DNA of 23,455 nucleotides from CAIJMU01 sp035531315 (GCA_035531315.1 DATKTD010000099.1:1-23455); one strand, 5' to 3'; positions 1-6,897 are shown, counted from the first letter of the stretch. Program-made: numbers and translations. The notes: generated from the sequence alone by a model not told the origin.

Positions 1-105
1 TAATAGAGGAATAAGGAGACCATAGTCTGGCGGGGACGAGGCCGAAAGGGGCCATAGAGCCAGACCGAAGGCCAAGACTATGGGCGCGAGGCTACGAAGG
101 CGCAT
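1..105 (-). CDS. N-terminus of an exported protein (cut by window edge)
   Basis: The first 35 codons run off the left edge. The reverse strand reads MRLRSLAPIVLAFGLALWPL and continues SASSPPDYG, a typical Sec signal peptide: basic n-region, hydrophobic core, small residues before a likely cleavage at about residue 23. The ATG at 105 is preceded by GGAGGT five bases upstream, so the start is well supported. It lies 123 bases downstream of another exported protein on the same strand and has its own promoter-like sequence in the gap. The mature protein is outside the window, so no function can be given. The frame is too short to stand out by length alone; signal peptide plus RBS is the evidence. 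Confidence 0.75.
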   Translation of the reverse strand, partial: MRLRSLAPIVLAFGLALWPLSASSPPDYGLLIPLL

Positions 106-130
106 CGGGGACCTCCACGGGTGGGGATAT

Positions 131-160
131 GTTATCAGGTCGATAATAGTAATAGGACAA
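131..160 (-). promoter_or_regulatory. Candidate sigma-70 promoter for the left-edge exported gene
   Basis: On the minus strand a TTGTCC -35 (155-160) and a GATAAC -10 (131-136) are 18 bp apart, each matching four of six consensus bases, inside an unusually AT-rich stretch. The predicted transcript would start near 124, leaving about 20 nt of leader containing the GGAGGT site. Confidence 0.4.
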
Positions 161-228
161 GGACCTGGCAATCGGGAGCGGGGGAAAGCCGGGCCAGATG
201 GGCGATCGGGCCTGGCCATTTCGAAGGG

Positions 229-1551
229 CTACTGATAGATGACAAGTTCGGGCTGAGGATCCAGCGCGAGAACCTGGGCGGGAGAAAGGAGGGGCTGATC
301 GTAGCCCGCCCCCGGCACATCGCTCTTGAAAAACAGTTTGAATCCCTTGCGCGGCATATTCGTGGCCCGCGCATTCCATGCATAGGCGTTCCGCTTATGG
401 GCGGGGCTTCCGAAGCCGTCCGAAGTGTGGATTAGCCTGACCCCCGCCCAGTCCGCCCTCACCTTTTGCCGATCGGTGATCATCTTGCCGGTAAATTGAT
501 GGACGACCAAAATCCTCTCATCGGCGATGCCGTGGGTGGAAAGCCAGTCGGACATCATCGATTGGGCATGGTTCAGTTCGTCGGCGCTAATCGAGCCTAT
601 CGTGTGCATGGGATCCTCGGTGCGCCATTCCGGGTCGAGGGCGAGATGGACGTTGGGATAGGCGAGCCAGGGCAGGAGCTTGTCCATCGCGGCTTCGACG
701 CCGAAGCGACCTATTTGATGATCGAGAAAGACGATGATGCCGGAACGATTGGCATAGTCGATCCAGTCCTTCACGACCGAATCGCGCAGATAGCCGATGT
801 CGCCGCCGGGCCAACAGGCGCCGTAAATAATATAGAAGGCGGGAATTACCCCATGTGTGGCGACAGGAGGAGCCTCCGGCCCCACAAAAGAAGTTTGAGC
901 CACGGTCGTGACGGGAACCAGGGGCAAAGAGGGAGCCGCCAGGGCATCCGCATAGAGCTTGGCGTAGCCGAGAAGAAGATTGGCGACCTCTTCTTTCGGA
1001 TACTCCCCGAGAATTCCCATGCTCTTTGCCCCTGGCTTGCCGTAAAAGGCCAAGATGGTATTGCCTTCGAAAATCGAACGGGCAGGTACCGATGTTTTCG
1101 GGCTCGAGGAAGCGGCGGTGGCCGTGGATTCCGGCGCCGGGGCCAAGACCGCTGCCGAGACTTCCGGCCTCGTCGTCAATGCGGAGTCGGGGGCCGTCGC
1201 GGCGGAGGCTTCGGGTGAGACCGCGGAGGGCGTCTCCGGGGATGTGGCGGAAGCGACGGCCGCGGGCACATCGGGAAGGAGGGCCGAAGGCGCATCGGGT
1301 CCGCTCGGCGCCGCCCCATTGGGGACGGTCGCGGCGGGCACATCGGGAAGAGGCGATGAGGGAAGGATCGCCACGGCCTGTCCCGATGGCTCGGGAAGGG
1401 GGAGGGAGACGGTCCGCGGGACATTGGGAAGGGGACTCGACAGGGTGAAAGATAGGGTCCCGGATTTGGGATTGTCCGCCGCATTCTCTGAAGAAGGGCC
1501 GATGGTCACAAGGGAAAGACCCAAAATCAGCACGAGGACCAGACGCCGCAT
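229..1551 (-). CDS. Exported protein, Ala/Pro-rich linker plus predicted TIM-barrel-like domain
   Basis: 440 aa. Start chosen at the ATG at 1551, which has GGAG nine bases upstream and begins a clear signal peptide (MRRLVLVLILGLSLVTIGP); the frame stays open further upstream but only over the divergent promoter region. No lipobox cysteine is seen. Residues 30-160 are a low-complexity Ala/Pro/Ser/Val spacer with recurring LPDVPAA-like units. Residues 165-440 form a globular domain with alternating hydrophobic strands ending in polar or acidic residues: FLDHQIG (276-282), LALDPEW (303-309), VVHQF (349-353) and LIHTSDGFG (373-381), a pattern like a TIM-barrel glycosidase or phosphodiesterase. 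I do not recognise a named family; function is unknown and the fold is inference. It is divergent from the NlpC/P60-like gene, with 100 bp between starts. Confidence 0.75.
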   Translation of the reverse strand: MRRLVLVLILGLSLVTIGPSSENAADNPKSGTLSFTLSSPLPNVPRTVSLPLPEPSGQAVAILPSSPLPDVPAATVPNGAAPSGPDAPSALLPDVPAAVASATSPETPSAVSPEASAATAPDSALTTRPEVSAAVLAPAPESTATAASSSPKTSVPARSIFEGNTILAFYGKPGAKSMGILGEYPKEEVANLLLGYAKLYADALAAPSLPLVPVTTVAQTSFVGPEAPPVATHGVIPAFYIIYGACWPGGDIGYLRDSVVKDWIDYANRSGIIVFLDHQIGRFGVEAAMDKLLPWLAYPNVHLALDPEWRTEDPMHTIGSISADELNHAQSMMSDWLSTHGIADERILVVHQFTGKMITDRQKVRADWAGVRLIHTSDGFGSPAHKRNAYAWNARATNMPRKGFKLFFKSDVPGAGYDQPLLSPAQVLALDPQPELVIYQ

Positions 1552-1612
1552 CGAATCACTCCAGAGCGAGGGGTTGAAGACCGTTGCGAGCCGGAGACCC
1601 GACCGAAGCGGC

Positions 1613-1642
1613 CTTACAATCATCGGCAGGACGGCCGATACT
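1613..1642 (+). promoter_or_regulatory. Candidate promoter abutting the NlpC/P60-like gene
   Basis: CTTACA (1613-1618) and GATACT (1637-1642) are 18 bp apart. The -10 box ends nine bases before the ATG at 1652 and six before an in-frame GTG at 1649. No Shine-Dalgarno lies at normal spacing. A second -10-like hexamer, TACAAT, sits at 1615-1620, so the exact start of transcription is uncertain. Confidence 0.35.
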
Positions 1643-1651
1643 CTGTATGTG

Positions 1652-3034
1652 ATGCGTATCCCTGTCCCACTGGCCGCGATGGCACAAGCCATTTCTCTCG
1701 CCCTCGCCCTCGTGGCCCTCCCAGCGGCGCCCCTTGCGGCGGCAAGCTCCACCCAAGCCCTTTCGGGCGATCGGGCACTTGTCGATTTTCCGGAAAACGC
1801 GGAATTCCGCGCCACGGATTACAGCTCTTTTATCACCGCCGCCCCGGCCGAGCTTCGGCGCAGCCCTCCCCTACTCCGCCAAAACGGCTGGGCCCGATGG
1901 AAGCGCCAAGTCATAGCATCGGAGGGCTACCAATACCTTGTCTATTCCGCCCAAAGAAGCGGGGGCTGGCCCCTCTATTCGCAGGGCAGTTGGATAATCA
2001 AGAGGGAGGCGGGAAGCGGGGTCTTCATCCAGGCGAAAATCTTTTTGAAGAGCGACCCGGGCACCTTCATCCGAGTCTATCCCGACGGCGACCGGAGCCG
2101 ACTCGACCTCGTCATCCAAGGCGGAGTCTTCGCCGAGAAGGCGGCCCTGCCCTGGCCCTTCGCCATCACCCTGGTCTCGAAGGTCTCGGACATCATCGCC
2201 GCGACCAGGGACAGGGTGGACTGGTCCCTCCTCGATCCCGATCCTGCCGATTATGCCGAGGTGGAGGCCCTGGCTTCCGCCGTGAGGGCCAGACTCCACG
2301 GGCTGCGTTACTCCGATGACGGTGGTCTCGACGCGGCCGGCAAACTCGTCTTCATCGCGAATGGAGAGCCGCAGCCGAGGAAAACGGCCGGTCTCAACTG
2401 CTCGGGCTTCGCCCAATGGGTCGTCGATGGCATCTTAAAGCCCGCATCGGGAGAATGGCTCGACAGGTCGACCCTCTCGATCAAGCACCTCGCCACGAGG
2501 AAGTCTGCCGCCGAGCCCTCCTTCGAGGACAGCCTCGACCCCTATTTCGGCTTGGATTGGACGCGGAATCTCGCGGTCGCCGCCGTCGCTGTTTTCGAGG
2601 GGGCTGACGAGTCGGATCCGAGATCCGCCGACGTCACCGAGTCGCCGATAGCCCTCATCGAGGCCTCGGCGAATCCTATAAACGGGGGTCAGGAATACGA
2701 GGGCTTCGCTCCCTACGAGGAAGATGCCGGCTTTGCCTCGGAAGGCATACCGGCCCTCCTCTGGTGGCTGGCGATAAAGGATCCGGGCTACTTCTACCTC
2801 GCCTCGATCAGCGCTCAGGACAAGGCCGGCCTCCGTCACCACTATCACGTGAGCCTGTTCTTTCCCCGCTTCGACGAAGGAGGGGTCTTCCATGTCGATG
2901 TCTTCGAAAGCGCCGCGGAAACGAGCCTTGAAGCCGTGATAGACAGGACGAGGGGCCAGATGATCCATCTCGTGCGCGTGCGCGCCCAATCGATCTTCGA
3001 TCCGCCGACCTTCGGCGCCACGGCCCTCCACTGA
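1652..3034 (+). CDS. Exported NlpC/P60-like putative cysteine peptidase
   Basis: 460 aa. The N-terminus is a signal peptide (MRIPVPLAAM followed by an Ala/Leu core, cleavage near residue 31). The clearest motif is LNCSGFAQWV, with Cys250 in the position of the NlpC/P60 nucleophile (typical DCSGFV). HHYHVSLFF at 396-404 could supply the catalytic His. About 215 residues precede the Cys, so the N-terminal half is a separate unidentified domain. A role in peptidoglycan or another envelope amide bond is inferred from the motif and export signal only. The ATG at 1652 (or the adjacent GTG at 1649) was chosen because upstream codons are antisense to the neighbouring gene's linker. The downstream MBL-fold gene starts 7 bp after the stop, so the two are probably co-transcribed. 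Confidence 0.65.
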   Translation: MRIPVPLAAMAQAISLALALVALPAAPLAAASSTQALSGDRALVDFPENAEFRATDYSSFITAAPAELRRSPPLLRQNGWARWKRQVIASEGYQYLVYSAQRSGGWPLYSQGSWIIKREAGSGVFIQAKIFLKSDPGTFIRVYPDGDRSRLDLVIQGGVFAEKAALPWPFAITLVSKVSDIIAATRDRVDWSLLDPDPADYAEVEALASAVRARLHGLRYSDDGGLDAAGKLVFIANGEPQPRKTAGLNCSGFAQWVVDGILKPASGEWLDRSTLSIKHLATRKSAAEPSFEDSLDPYFGLDWTRNLAVAAVAVFEGADESDPRSADVTESPIALIEASANPINGGQEYEGFAPYEEDAGFASEGIPALLWWLAIKDPGYFYLASISAQDKAGLRHHYHVSLFFPRFDEGGVFHVDVFESAAETSLEAVIDRTRGQMIHLVRVRAQSIFDPPTFGATALH

Positions 3035-3041
3035 GACGGCC

Positions 3042-3827
3042 ATGACGCTGAATTTCCTCGGGACGGGCACGAGCCATGGCGTGCCCGTAATCGGCTGCAA
3101 GTGCCCCGTCTGCGCCTCCTCCGATCCGCGAGACCGCCGTTACCGCAGTTCCCTCCTCGTGCGCGAGGGAGAGACCGCCCTTGTCGTGGACGCCGGCCCC
3201 GAGTTCAGGCTCCAGGCCCTCCGCGCGCGCATCGAAAGGCTCGATGGCCTCCTCCTCACCCATGCCCATGCCGACCATGTTCACGGGCTCGACGACATCA
3301 GACCCCTCAGCTGGAAGAGCCCCCTTCCCGTCTATGCCGACGAGGCTTGCATGGAAGAGCTCAAGATCCGCTTTTCCTATGTCTTCAGGGAGGGAGGACA
3401 GATCGGCGGCGGCAGACCCCGCCTCCTGCTGCAAAGGGCAGCACCCGCCTTCGTCGTCGGTGGCCTCAGGATCGAGAGCCTTCCCCTCCTCCACGGCGAG
3501 ATGGCGATACTCGGCTGGAAATTGGGCGACTTCGCCTGGATGTCGGATTGCTCGGCCATTCCTCCCGAAACCATGGCCATCCTCCGGGGTTCGGGCGGCC
3601 TTCCGACAAGGAGGCTCGCGATCGGCGGCCTCAGGGTGGCCCCCCATCCAACGCATTTCTCCTTCGCCGAGGCCCTTGCCGCGGCCCGGGCCATCGGAGC
3701 CACCCAGACCTGGATAATCCACCTCACCCACGATCATTCGCACGAGGAGGTCGAGGCGATCTGCCGGGAGTTCGGCGCCGATGTCGGGGCCCGGCCCGCC
3801 TGGGACGGCCTCGTCCTCGACTCTTGA
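3042..3827 (+). CDS. MBL-fold metallo-hydrolase, PhnP-like (COG1235 type)
   Basis: 261 aa, full length for the group. The N-terminus MTLNFLGTGTSHGVPVIGC is the usual start of the PhnP-like metallo-beta-lactamase subfamily. The metal motif is HAHADH at residues 74-79 after LLLT. Further ligands are likely His161-area LLHGEM, the Asp of WMSDCS and the C-terminal HLTHDHSHEE. CKCPVC at 19-24 resembles the structural zinc site in this subfamily. Members hydrolyse phosphodiesters, for example cyclic ribose phosphates in the phosphonate pathway, but no phn genes are nearby, so the substrate is unknown. A cytoplasmic location is expected because there is no signal peptide. The ATG lies 7 bp after the preceding stop with only a weak RBS, suggesting translational coupling. 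Confidence 0.85.
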   Translation: MTLNFLGTGTSHGVPVIGCKCPVCASSDPRDRRYRSSLLVREGETALVVDAGPEFRLQALRARIERLDGLLLTHAHADHVHGLDDIRPLSWKSPLPVYADEACMEELKIRFSYVFREGGQIGGGRPRLLLQRAAPAFVVGGLRIESLPLLHGEMAILGWKLGDFAWMSDCSAIPPETMAILRGSGGLPTRRLAIGGLRVAPHPTHFSFAEALAAARAIGATQTWIIHLTHDHSHEEVEAICREFGADVGARPAWDGLVLDS

Positions 3828-3850
3828 GCCGGCTCCAAATCCGGCATTTT
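3828..3850 (+). terminator. Possible weak rho-independent terminator
   Basis: Immediately after the MBL gene's stop, GCCGG (3828-3832) pairs with CCGGC (3841-3845) around an 8-nt loop, followed by ATTTTG. The stem is only five base pairs and the U-tract is short, so this is a tentative call. Confidence 0.4.
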
Positions 3851-3877
3851 GCCACCACGACCACTTCTCAGTACCCT
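3849..3877 (+). promoter_or_regulatory. Candidate promoter for the VOC-family gene
   Basis: TTGCCA (3849-3854, five of six matches) lies 17 bp before a poor -10, TACCCT (3872-3877). It would give a leader of about 130 nt in which I see no obvious riboswitch fold. Apart from this and the terminator-like hairpin, the 184-bp gap holds nothing I can identify. Confidence 0.28.
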
Positions 3878-4011
3878 ATGTTCTCCGACGCTCGATGTCC
3901 CCATTTTGCGGATGAGGGCGACGGAGGCCGAGGGCCTGGCGAGGCTAGGGTCGAAAGAAGGACTTTCCGCGACGACCGAGCTCCGCTTTGACAATCCCCA
4001 AGGAGGGACAA

Positions 4012-4431
4012 ATGCCGCAGATCATCGCCTATCTCACCTTCGAGGGCCTGTGCCGCGAAGCGATGAATTTCTACAAAGACTCGATCGGGGGCGAACTCAC
4101 CATAATGAGCGTCGGCCAATCGCCTGTCTCTGCCCAGATGCCCAAAGAGGCCCAGAACCTTGTCATGCACGCGGAACTCAAGGCGGGGGCCATCTCGCTC
4201 ATGGCCTCCGACAATCTCGACAAGGGCGCCGTCACGATCGGCACGGCCATCAACCTCATGCTCAATTGCGCGTCCGAGGATGAGATCAGGTCCATCTTCC
4301 CGAGGCTCGCCCAAGGGGGCCGGGTGAATTCCGATCTCAAAGTGGAGTTTTGGGGCTCCCTGTACGGCGACATCACCGACAAGTACGGCCTTCGCTGGAT
4401 GCTCAATTTCGACCTGCCCAAGGCAGGCTGA
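4012..4431 (+). CDS. VOC-superfamily protein, PhnB/YjdN-like
   Basis: 139 aa. The start at 4012 is fixed by AAGGAGG seven bases upstream; an earlier in-frame TTG at 3988 has no support. The sequence opens MPQIIAYLTFEGLCREAMNF and ends FWGSLYGDITDKYGLRWMLN, the two ends characteristic of PhnB-like members of the glyoxalase/vicinal-oxygen-chelate superfamily: paired beta-alpha-beta-beta-beta modules, cytoplasmic, usually dimeric. Despite the name, PhnB-like proteins have no agreed biochemical role, and no phosphonate genes surround this one. It faces the leftward exported gene ending at 4564, with a repeat-hairpin between them. Confidence 0.85.
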   Translation: MPQIIAYLTFEGLCREAMNFYKDSIGGELTIMSVGQSPVSAQMPKEAQNLVMHAELKAGAISLMASDNLDKGAVTIGTAINLMLNCASEDEIRSIFPRLAQGGRVNSDLKVEFWGSLYGDITDKYGLRWMLNFDLPKAG

Positions 4432-4502
4432 AGGCCCACCCCCGAGTGATGACCGGTCCCGCCGCCCGTAGACGACGCGATCTATGGCGGCGCGGAAGCG
4501 CC

Positions 4503-4556
4503 GGGCCGCGGGCGACTGGACCGCGGGTGACCGGGCTGCGGTTGACCAAGTCGCCC
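4503..4556. repeat. Three imperfect 15-bp tandem repeats folded into a hairpin
   Basis: Three consecutive 15-bp units at 4503-4517, 4518-4532 and 4533-4547 share the consensus GGRCYGCGGKYGACY. The last part of unit 1, GGGCGACT (4510-4517), pairs perfectly with AGTCGCCC (4549-4556), and an inner GACCGC/GCGGTT helix is also possible. The structure lies between two convergent stop codons (4431 and 4564), where it could terminate or protect both transcripts. There is no U-tract on either strand. Confidence 0.6.
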
Positions 4557-4563
4557 TTGCACC

Positions 4564-5151
4564 TTAGCGGAAACTGCCCCAGGAGATCGCGAAACCGAGG
4601 ATGGGCGTACGCACGAGGAGATCCTGGAAGCTCCGCCCGGGAGCGAAATTTCCAAGCACTTGAAAGCCAAGCTGGGCCGATAGGGCCATCCAGGGAGAGA
4701 CGGCGACGAGCAATTCCACATAGGGGTCGACACAGGCGACGGCCCATCCCCTCCATGCATTGCCGTCGTTTCGGGCGACCCCGCCGAGGCCCAGCCTCAA
4801 ACCGAGATCCAGGTCTATTCTCCGTCCATCTATAAGGCGTTGCCCGACGACCATGCCGCCGAGGCCCCCCGCCACCGCTCCGGTCAAATCCGCCCCGGGG
4901 ACGAGGAGGGCCTGATCGAGAAGGGCCACGCCGAAACCGCCCATGATGAATCCCTCGCGATCGACACCATAGCCGAAGCCTCCCAGCTGCTCCACCGAGC
5001 CCGAGGCGCCGATGGAGGGGAGATAGGATGCTGCGAGATCCGGCTTCTCTATGCCGAAAAGGATCCCGCCAGCGCCGCCGGAACGAGCGGCGATGAGGAA
5101 GGGGAGAAGCGCGAATATCAGGGCCGGGAGCAGGAGCCTGCGGGCGTACAT
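4564..5151 (-). CDS. Exported glycine-rich protein, possibly outer-membrane
   Basis: 195 aa with a signal peptide (MYARRLLLPALIFALLPFL, cleavage near residue 22). The mature part is rich in Gly, Leu and Val with short alternating patterns such as DLDLGLRLGLGG and VACVDPYVELLVAV, as in small beta-barrel or barrel-like envelope proteins. It has no cysteine lipobox and no motif I can name. The start at 5151 is supported by AGGAGG five bases upstream and by a good promoter (5178-5206). It is downstream of crcB on the same strand but has its own promoter. A similar-sized Gly/Leu-rich exported protein occurs at 22207-22824, but I see no clear sequence homology between them. Confidence 0.7.
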   Translation of the reverse strand: MYARRLLLPALIFALLPFLIAARSGGAGGILFGIEKPDLAASYLPSIGASGSVEQLGGFGYGVDREGFIMGGFGVALLDQALLVPGADLTGAVAGGLGGMVVGQRLIDGRRIDLDLGLRLGLGGVARNDGNAWRGWAVACVDPYVELLVAVSPWMALSAQLGFQVLGNFAPGRSFQDLLVRTPILGFAISWGSFR

Positions 5152-5177
5152 GGGCGCCTCCTATGTATCTTTATGGA

Positions 5178-5206
5178 AGTATACGCCTTGGAGGCTTCCG
5201 TTTCAG
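5178..5206 (-). promoter_or_regulatory. Sigma-70-type promoter for the exported gene at 4564-5151
   Basis: CTGAAA (5201-5206) and TATACT (5178-5183) are exactly 17 bp apart on the minus strand. The -10 matches five of six consensus bases. Transcription would begin near 5171, leaving a 20-nt leader that contains AGGAGG. The site lies entirely in the gap after the crcB stop. Confidence 0.5.
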
Positions 5207-5216
5207 GCCCCCTCCC

Positions 5217-5615
5217 TCAGCGCCCCAGAAGCGAGGCGAGACGCAGACCTGCGGCGACGAGTGCAATACCGAGGATGTTCTCGAGACCGACCTGCAGGAG
5301 GGCAGCCATGTAATGACCGCGGCGCCCATACTCGAAGATTCCGTAGGCATAGGCGGAAAAGGTCGTCAGACCGCCGATGAAGCCGGCAACGAAGATAGGC
5401 CTGATCCTCGAAGGGAGGAGGCCGGCATTCAGGGCGCCAACTACGAAACCCACCATGAGACAGCCGAAAAGGTTGACGGCGAGGGTGGCCCAGGGAAACT
5501 CGGTGCCCGATATCAGCAGGGAAAGCCTGGCGATCGACCAGCGAAAGACGGCGCCGAAGCCCCCTCCTACGAAGACGAGGCCCATGTCGGAGGCGATGGC
5601 TGCCCCGCCGCTCAT
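5217..5615 (-). CDS. crcB: Fluoride channel CrcB/Fluc
   Basis: 132 aa, normal for the Fluc family. Four hydrophobic segments are visible. Family signatures are GGGFGAVFRW (17-26), NLFGCLMVGF with the pore Asn48 (47-56), and GFIGGLTTFSAYA with TTFS at 84-87, which lines the fluoride path. Members form dual-topology dimers in the inner membrane and let toxic fluoride leave the cell. The ATG at 5615 overlaps the mutM stop as ATGA, which suggests coupling; a second in-frame ATG at 5585 would remove the extra ten residues but has no RBS. I see no crcB-type fluoride riboswitch, consistent with expression from the mutM transcript. Confidence 0.92.
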   Translation of the reverse strand: MSGGAAIASDMGLVFVGGGFGAVFRWSIARLSLLISGTEFPWATLAVNLFGCLMVGFVVGALNAGLLPSRIRPIFVAGFIGGLTTFSAYAYGIFEYGRRGHYMAALLQVGLENILGIALVAAGLRLASLLGR

Positions 5616-6508
5616 CGCGTCTGGCCGTCGTCCCGCGAACCGGCCCTTCCGCCCGAGGGCGGCCGATCGGGTAGCTTGTTCCAGTCGAGACCGCGGCCGC
5701 TGCGATCGGGCTGGCATTTGGGGCAGAAGTAGGCGTCGAAGCCGAGGACCCCGGCCTTGCGGATCGTCGTGCCGCAGCGTGGACAGGCCTCCCCGCCCCT
5801 GTTGCGCACGCGCATGTGGGCCCTGACCTTTTCCTCGGTGGGCCGCGCGGCCTTCTCCACCTCACCGGTGCCCCAATCGATGATAGTACTTATGGCTTCG
5901 TACAACTTGCGCCGGTCGCTCGAAGTGAGATAGCAGCAGGGCGTCTTGGGATGGATGCCCGCCTCGAAGAGGATCTCGTCGGCGTAGGCGTTGCCGATGG
6001 CCGAAAGCTTGGTTTGATCCATGATGAAGGCCCGGGCCTGGTTCCGCTTATTTTCGATCAGTTTGGAAAAGCGCTCCCAGGTGAAGGCGGGCGAGACGAT
6101 GTCGAGGCCTTGACCGCCATAGCCGGGTATGGCGGAAAAATCGCCCTTGCGGCAGAGATAGACCTTGCCCATGTTCTTTTCGTCGCCATAGGACAGGGTC
6201 TGCCCGTCCTCGAAGTCGATTGCGAAGGCTTCCCAGGCGAGGCGCTTTTCGGCGATGGGCGCGAGGCGGAGGCGCCCAGCCAGCATGAGATGCATCACGA
6301 GATCGTGGCGTTCCAGGCCCAGTCGGAGGAAGGGACCGTGGCGATCGAGACCCTCGACTCTTTGGCCGGCGAGGAGGGTGGCGAAGTCGCCCTCCTCGAG
6401 AATACGAAGCACGATCGGCTCGTGCACGCGGGCGCCCGCGACCACCTTGCCGCTGAGGGCGGGTCCGAGCCTGTTCTGGATGACGATTAGGTCGGGAAGT
6501 TCGGGCAT
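5612..6508 (-). CDS. mutM: Fpg/Nei-family DNA glycosylase (MutM-like), atypical active site
   Basis: 298 aa. The N-terminus MPELPDL gives the catalytic Pro2 and Glu3 of the Fpg/Nei family, which excises oxidised purines and cleaves at the abasic site. HLMLAGRLRL (73-82) and the H2TH segment KLSAIGNAYADEILFEAGIHP-like region (168-187) are well kept. The C-terminal zinc finger is C-x2-C (242-245) and C-x2-C (262-265). Deviations: the family's RRxKY lysine (Lys57 in E. coli numbering) aligns here with Pro59 in DRHGPFLRL, and the zinc-finger Arg that contacts DNA aligns with Phe in LGFDAYF. Activity may therefore differ from 8-oxoG excision. The start must be the ATG at 6508, because Pro has to be residue 2. 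An AAGGAGGAGG tract lies too far upstream to serve it. The stop overlaps crcB. Confidence 0.85.
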   Translation of the reverse strand: MPELPDLIVIQNRLGPALSGKVVAGARVHEPIVLRILEEGDFATLLAGQRVEGLDRHGPFLRLGLERHDLVMHLMLAGRLRLAPIAEKRLAWEAFAIDFEDGQTLSYGDEKNMGKVYLCRKGDFSAIPGYGGQGLDIVSPAFTWERFSKLIENKRNQARAFIMDQTKLSAIGNAYADEILFEAGIHPKTPCCYLTSSDRRKLYEAISTIIDWGTGEVEKAARPTEEKVRAHMRVRNRGGEACPRCGTTIRKAGVLGFDAYFCPKCQPDRSGRGLDWNKLPDRPPSGGRAGSRDDGQTR

Positions 6509-6515
6509 AGCCTCA

Positions 6516-6545
6516 AGTATCGCCGCCCTCCTCCTTCCGGAGCAA
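6516..6545 (-). promoter_or_regulatory. Candidate promoter abutting mutM
   Basis: TTGCTC (6540-6545) and GATACT (6516-6521) are 18 bp apart on the minus strand. Only seven bases separate the -10 from the mutM ATG, so the mRNA could be leaderless. Confidence 0.35.
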
Positions 6546-6580
6546 GAGGCTACACGGCCGGGCCGACTGGCCCATGCTCC

Positions 6581-6611
6581 TGAAAATCAAAAGCCGCCCG
6601 ATAGGGCGGCT
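6581..6611 (-). terminator. Rho-independent terminator after rpmB
   Basis: AGCCGCCC (read on minus from 6611) pairs perfectly over eight base pairs with GGGCGGCT around a 4-nt loop, and is followed on the minus strand by TTTTGATTTTC. This is a clean intrinsic terminator about 36 bp after the rpmB stop, separating rpmB from mutM. Confidence 0.85.
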
Positions 6612-6646
6612 CTCCACAATAGCGGTACCTCGGCTCTGACGCGGGA

Positions 6647-6838
6647 TCAGACGTACTTGACAACCTTCCCGGCCTTAAGGCAGCGGGTGCAGATCTTGAC
6701 CGTTTTGACGGTCCCTGCTTCCTTCGTCCTCACTTGGAGGAGATTGGGAAACCAGGTCCTGCGCGTGCGGTTCTTCGCGTGAGAAACGTTATTGCCGAAT
6801 GCGGTACCCTTACCGCAGATTTCACATTTACGGGCCAT
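6647..6838 (-). CDS. rpmB: Large-subunit ribosomal protein bL28
   Basis: 63 aa, full length. MARKCEICGKGTAFGNNVSH is the bL28 start, and RRTWFPNLLQV with a Lys-rich C-terminus confirm it. Two CxxC pairs (CEIC at 5-8 and CTRC near 49-52) indicate the zinc-binding form of L28 rather than the cysteine-free form. It binds 23S rRNA on the 50S subunit. The ATG at 6838 has GGAG seven bases upstream. It is monocistronic here: its own upstream region, and a strong terminator downstream. There is no rpmG next to it, unlike in E. coli. Confidence 0.97.
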   Translation of the reverse strand: MARKCEICGKGTAFGNNVSHAKNRTRRTWFPNLLQVRTKEAGTVKTVKICTRCLKAGKVVKYV

Positions 6839-6868
6839 ATGTCGCTCCAGAAACGTGGATTGACCCGA

Positions 6869-6897
6869 CTGTAACAGAAAAGGCCCGGGAATGTAAA
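6869..6897 (-). promoter_or_regulatory. Candidate rpmB promoter
   Basis: TTTACA (6892-6897, five of six) is 17 bp from a poor -10, TTACAG (6869-6874), on the minus strand. It would leave about 24 nt of leader with the GGAG site. The -35 is good; the -10 is the weak part. Confidence 0.35.

Noticed and set aside
20..83. Long stem (CCATAGTCT with AGACTATGG) suggesting a structured RNA
   Set aside because: The minus strand codes for an uninterrupted signal peptide with a good RBS, so the pairing is better explained as chance within coding sequence.
1055..1651. In-frame upstream extension of the NlpC/P60-like gene
   Set aside because: It is antisense to the Ala/Pro-rich linker of the neighbouring gene, has Gly/Glu/Ala low-complexity sequence, and the signal peptide would become internal.
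3988..3993. Perfect TTGACA
   Set aside because: It lies only 24 bp before the VOC gene's ATG and next to its RBS; there is no room for a -10 and transcript start.
4503..4547. Repeat array considered as CRISPR
   Set aside because: The units are 15 bp, directly adjacent without spacers, and no cas genes are present.
5152..5216. Fluoride riboswitch near crcB
   Set aside because: The gap is downstream of crcB, and crcB's own upstream sequence is the mutM coding region; no crcB-motif pseudoknot pattern was seen.
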